A DNA stretch of 64,000 nucleotides from contig NZ_BMJP01000005.1 in assembly GCF_014643515.1 (NCBI RefSeq), positions 248,001 through 312,000 on the forward strand, in the 5' to 3' direction. Below are positions 63,954 through 64,000 of the stretch, piece after piece. A model generated the notes under the pieces. The model saw only the letters and a program-made list of their open reading frames with translations, was not told the DNA's origin and did not search any database. Made by a program: the position numbers and the translations under genes. This stretch comes from Sphingomonas prati (lineage in GTDB: Bacteria > Pseudomonadota > Alphaproteobacteria > Sphingomonadales > Sphingomonadaceae). Within the stretch, counting starts at the first letter, position 1. Every line of letters begins with the position of its first letter.

Positions 63954-64000
63954 CGGATTTTCCTTCGGGTTGCCCCTTCCTGTCACCGCCATGCCGGTCA

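Overview
The window looks like chromosomal DNA of a Sphingomonas-type alphaproteobacterium. GC is high, there are long antisense shadow ORFs, and the gene set is typical: a 180-kDa-class NAD-glutamate dehydrogenase, phaB, hemH, an acyl-CoA ligase, mmsA, and DUF3297, DUF2793 and DUF6456 proteins. There is also an alphaproteobacterial gene transfer agent (GTA) cluster. No database search was possible; names rest on recognised motifs and on gene order.

Layout. 1-5.5 kb: a TupA-like ATP-grasp protein, a small monooxygenase, a large RTX/FG-GAP metzincin protease and a tRNA-Thr(CGU). 5.6-26 kb: core metabolism and envelope genes. These are a PAS-like protein, NAD-GDH, an RHH protein, phaB, hemH, an orphan molybdenum hydroxylase subunit, an acyl-CoA ligase, lgt, a MidA-like methyltransferase, dienelactone hydrolase, GST, a Bax-inhibitor-1 protein, an MFS transporter, Cu/Zn SOD, a 16.6-copy 13-bp tandem repeat and an OmpA-family protein.

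26.3-40.4 kb (minus strand): a complete, intact RcGTA-like cluster in canonical order. It runs small terminase, large terminase, portal, g3.5-like protein, prohead protease, capsid, connector, adaptor, an extra 68-aa ORF, tail terminator, major tail protein, two tail-assembly chaperones, a short tape measure, a tail protein expanded by about 550 N-terminal residues, hub, NlpC/P60 peptidase, a baseplate protein and a DUF2793 protein. A single plausible promoter precedes it, with a 9-bp inverted repeat bracketing TTGACA. Palindromic repeats sit at several gene junctions and in places supply coding sequence.

40.5-55.5 kb: a SOUL protein, an ABC-F ATPase, DUF3297, GST, a divergent DUF6456/XRE pair that may control the GTA, 6-phosphogluconolactonase, flavin reductase, an L,D-transpeptidase, a GH2 beta-galactosidase, an M20 peptidase, and mmsA with a divergent LysR regulator.

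55.5-62.1 kb: an accessory island with different composition. It holds a ParB-domain/adenine methyltransferase fusion, DUF5681, an unknown 159-aa protein, a convergent PD-(D/E)XK-like nuclease candidate and a divergent controller-like HTH gene preceded by palindromes. After these come a frameshifted LuxR-type regulator, an AT-rich orphan gene with a Gly/Ala-rich hydrophobic tail, and a dead IS3 remnant. The window closes with a DUF885 metallopeptidase-like protein.

The two places most likely to reward follow-up are the methyltransferase/nuclease/HTH island (56.1-59.3 kb) and the GTA cluster with its possible regulators (26.3-45.7 kb).
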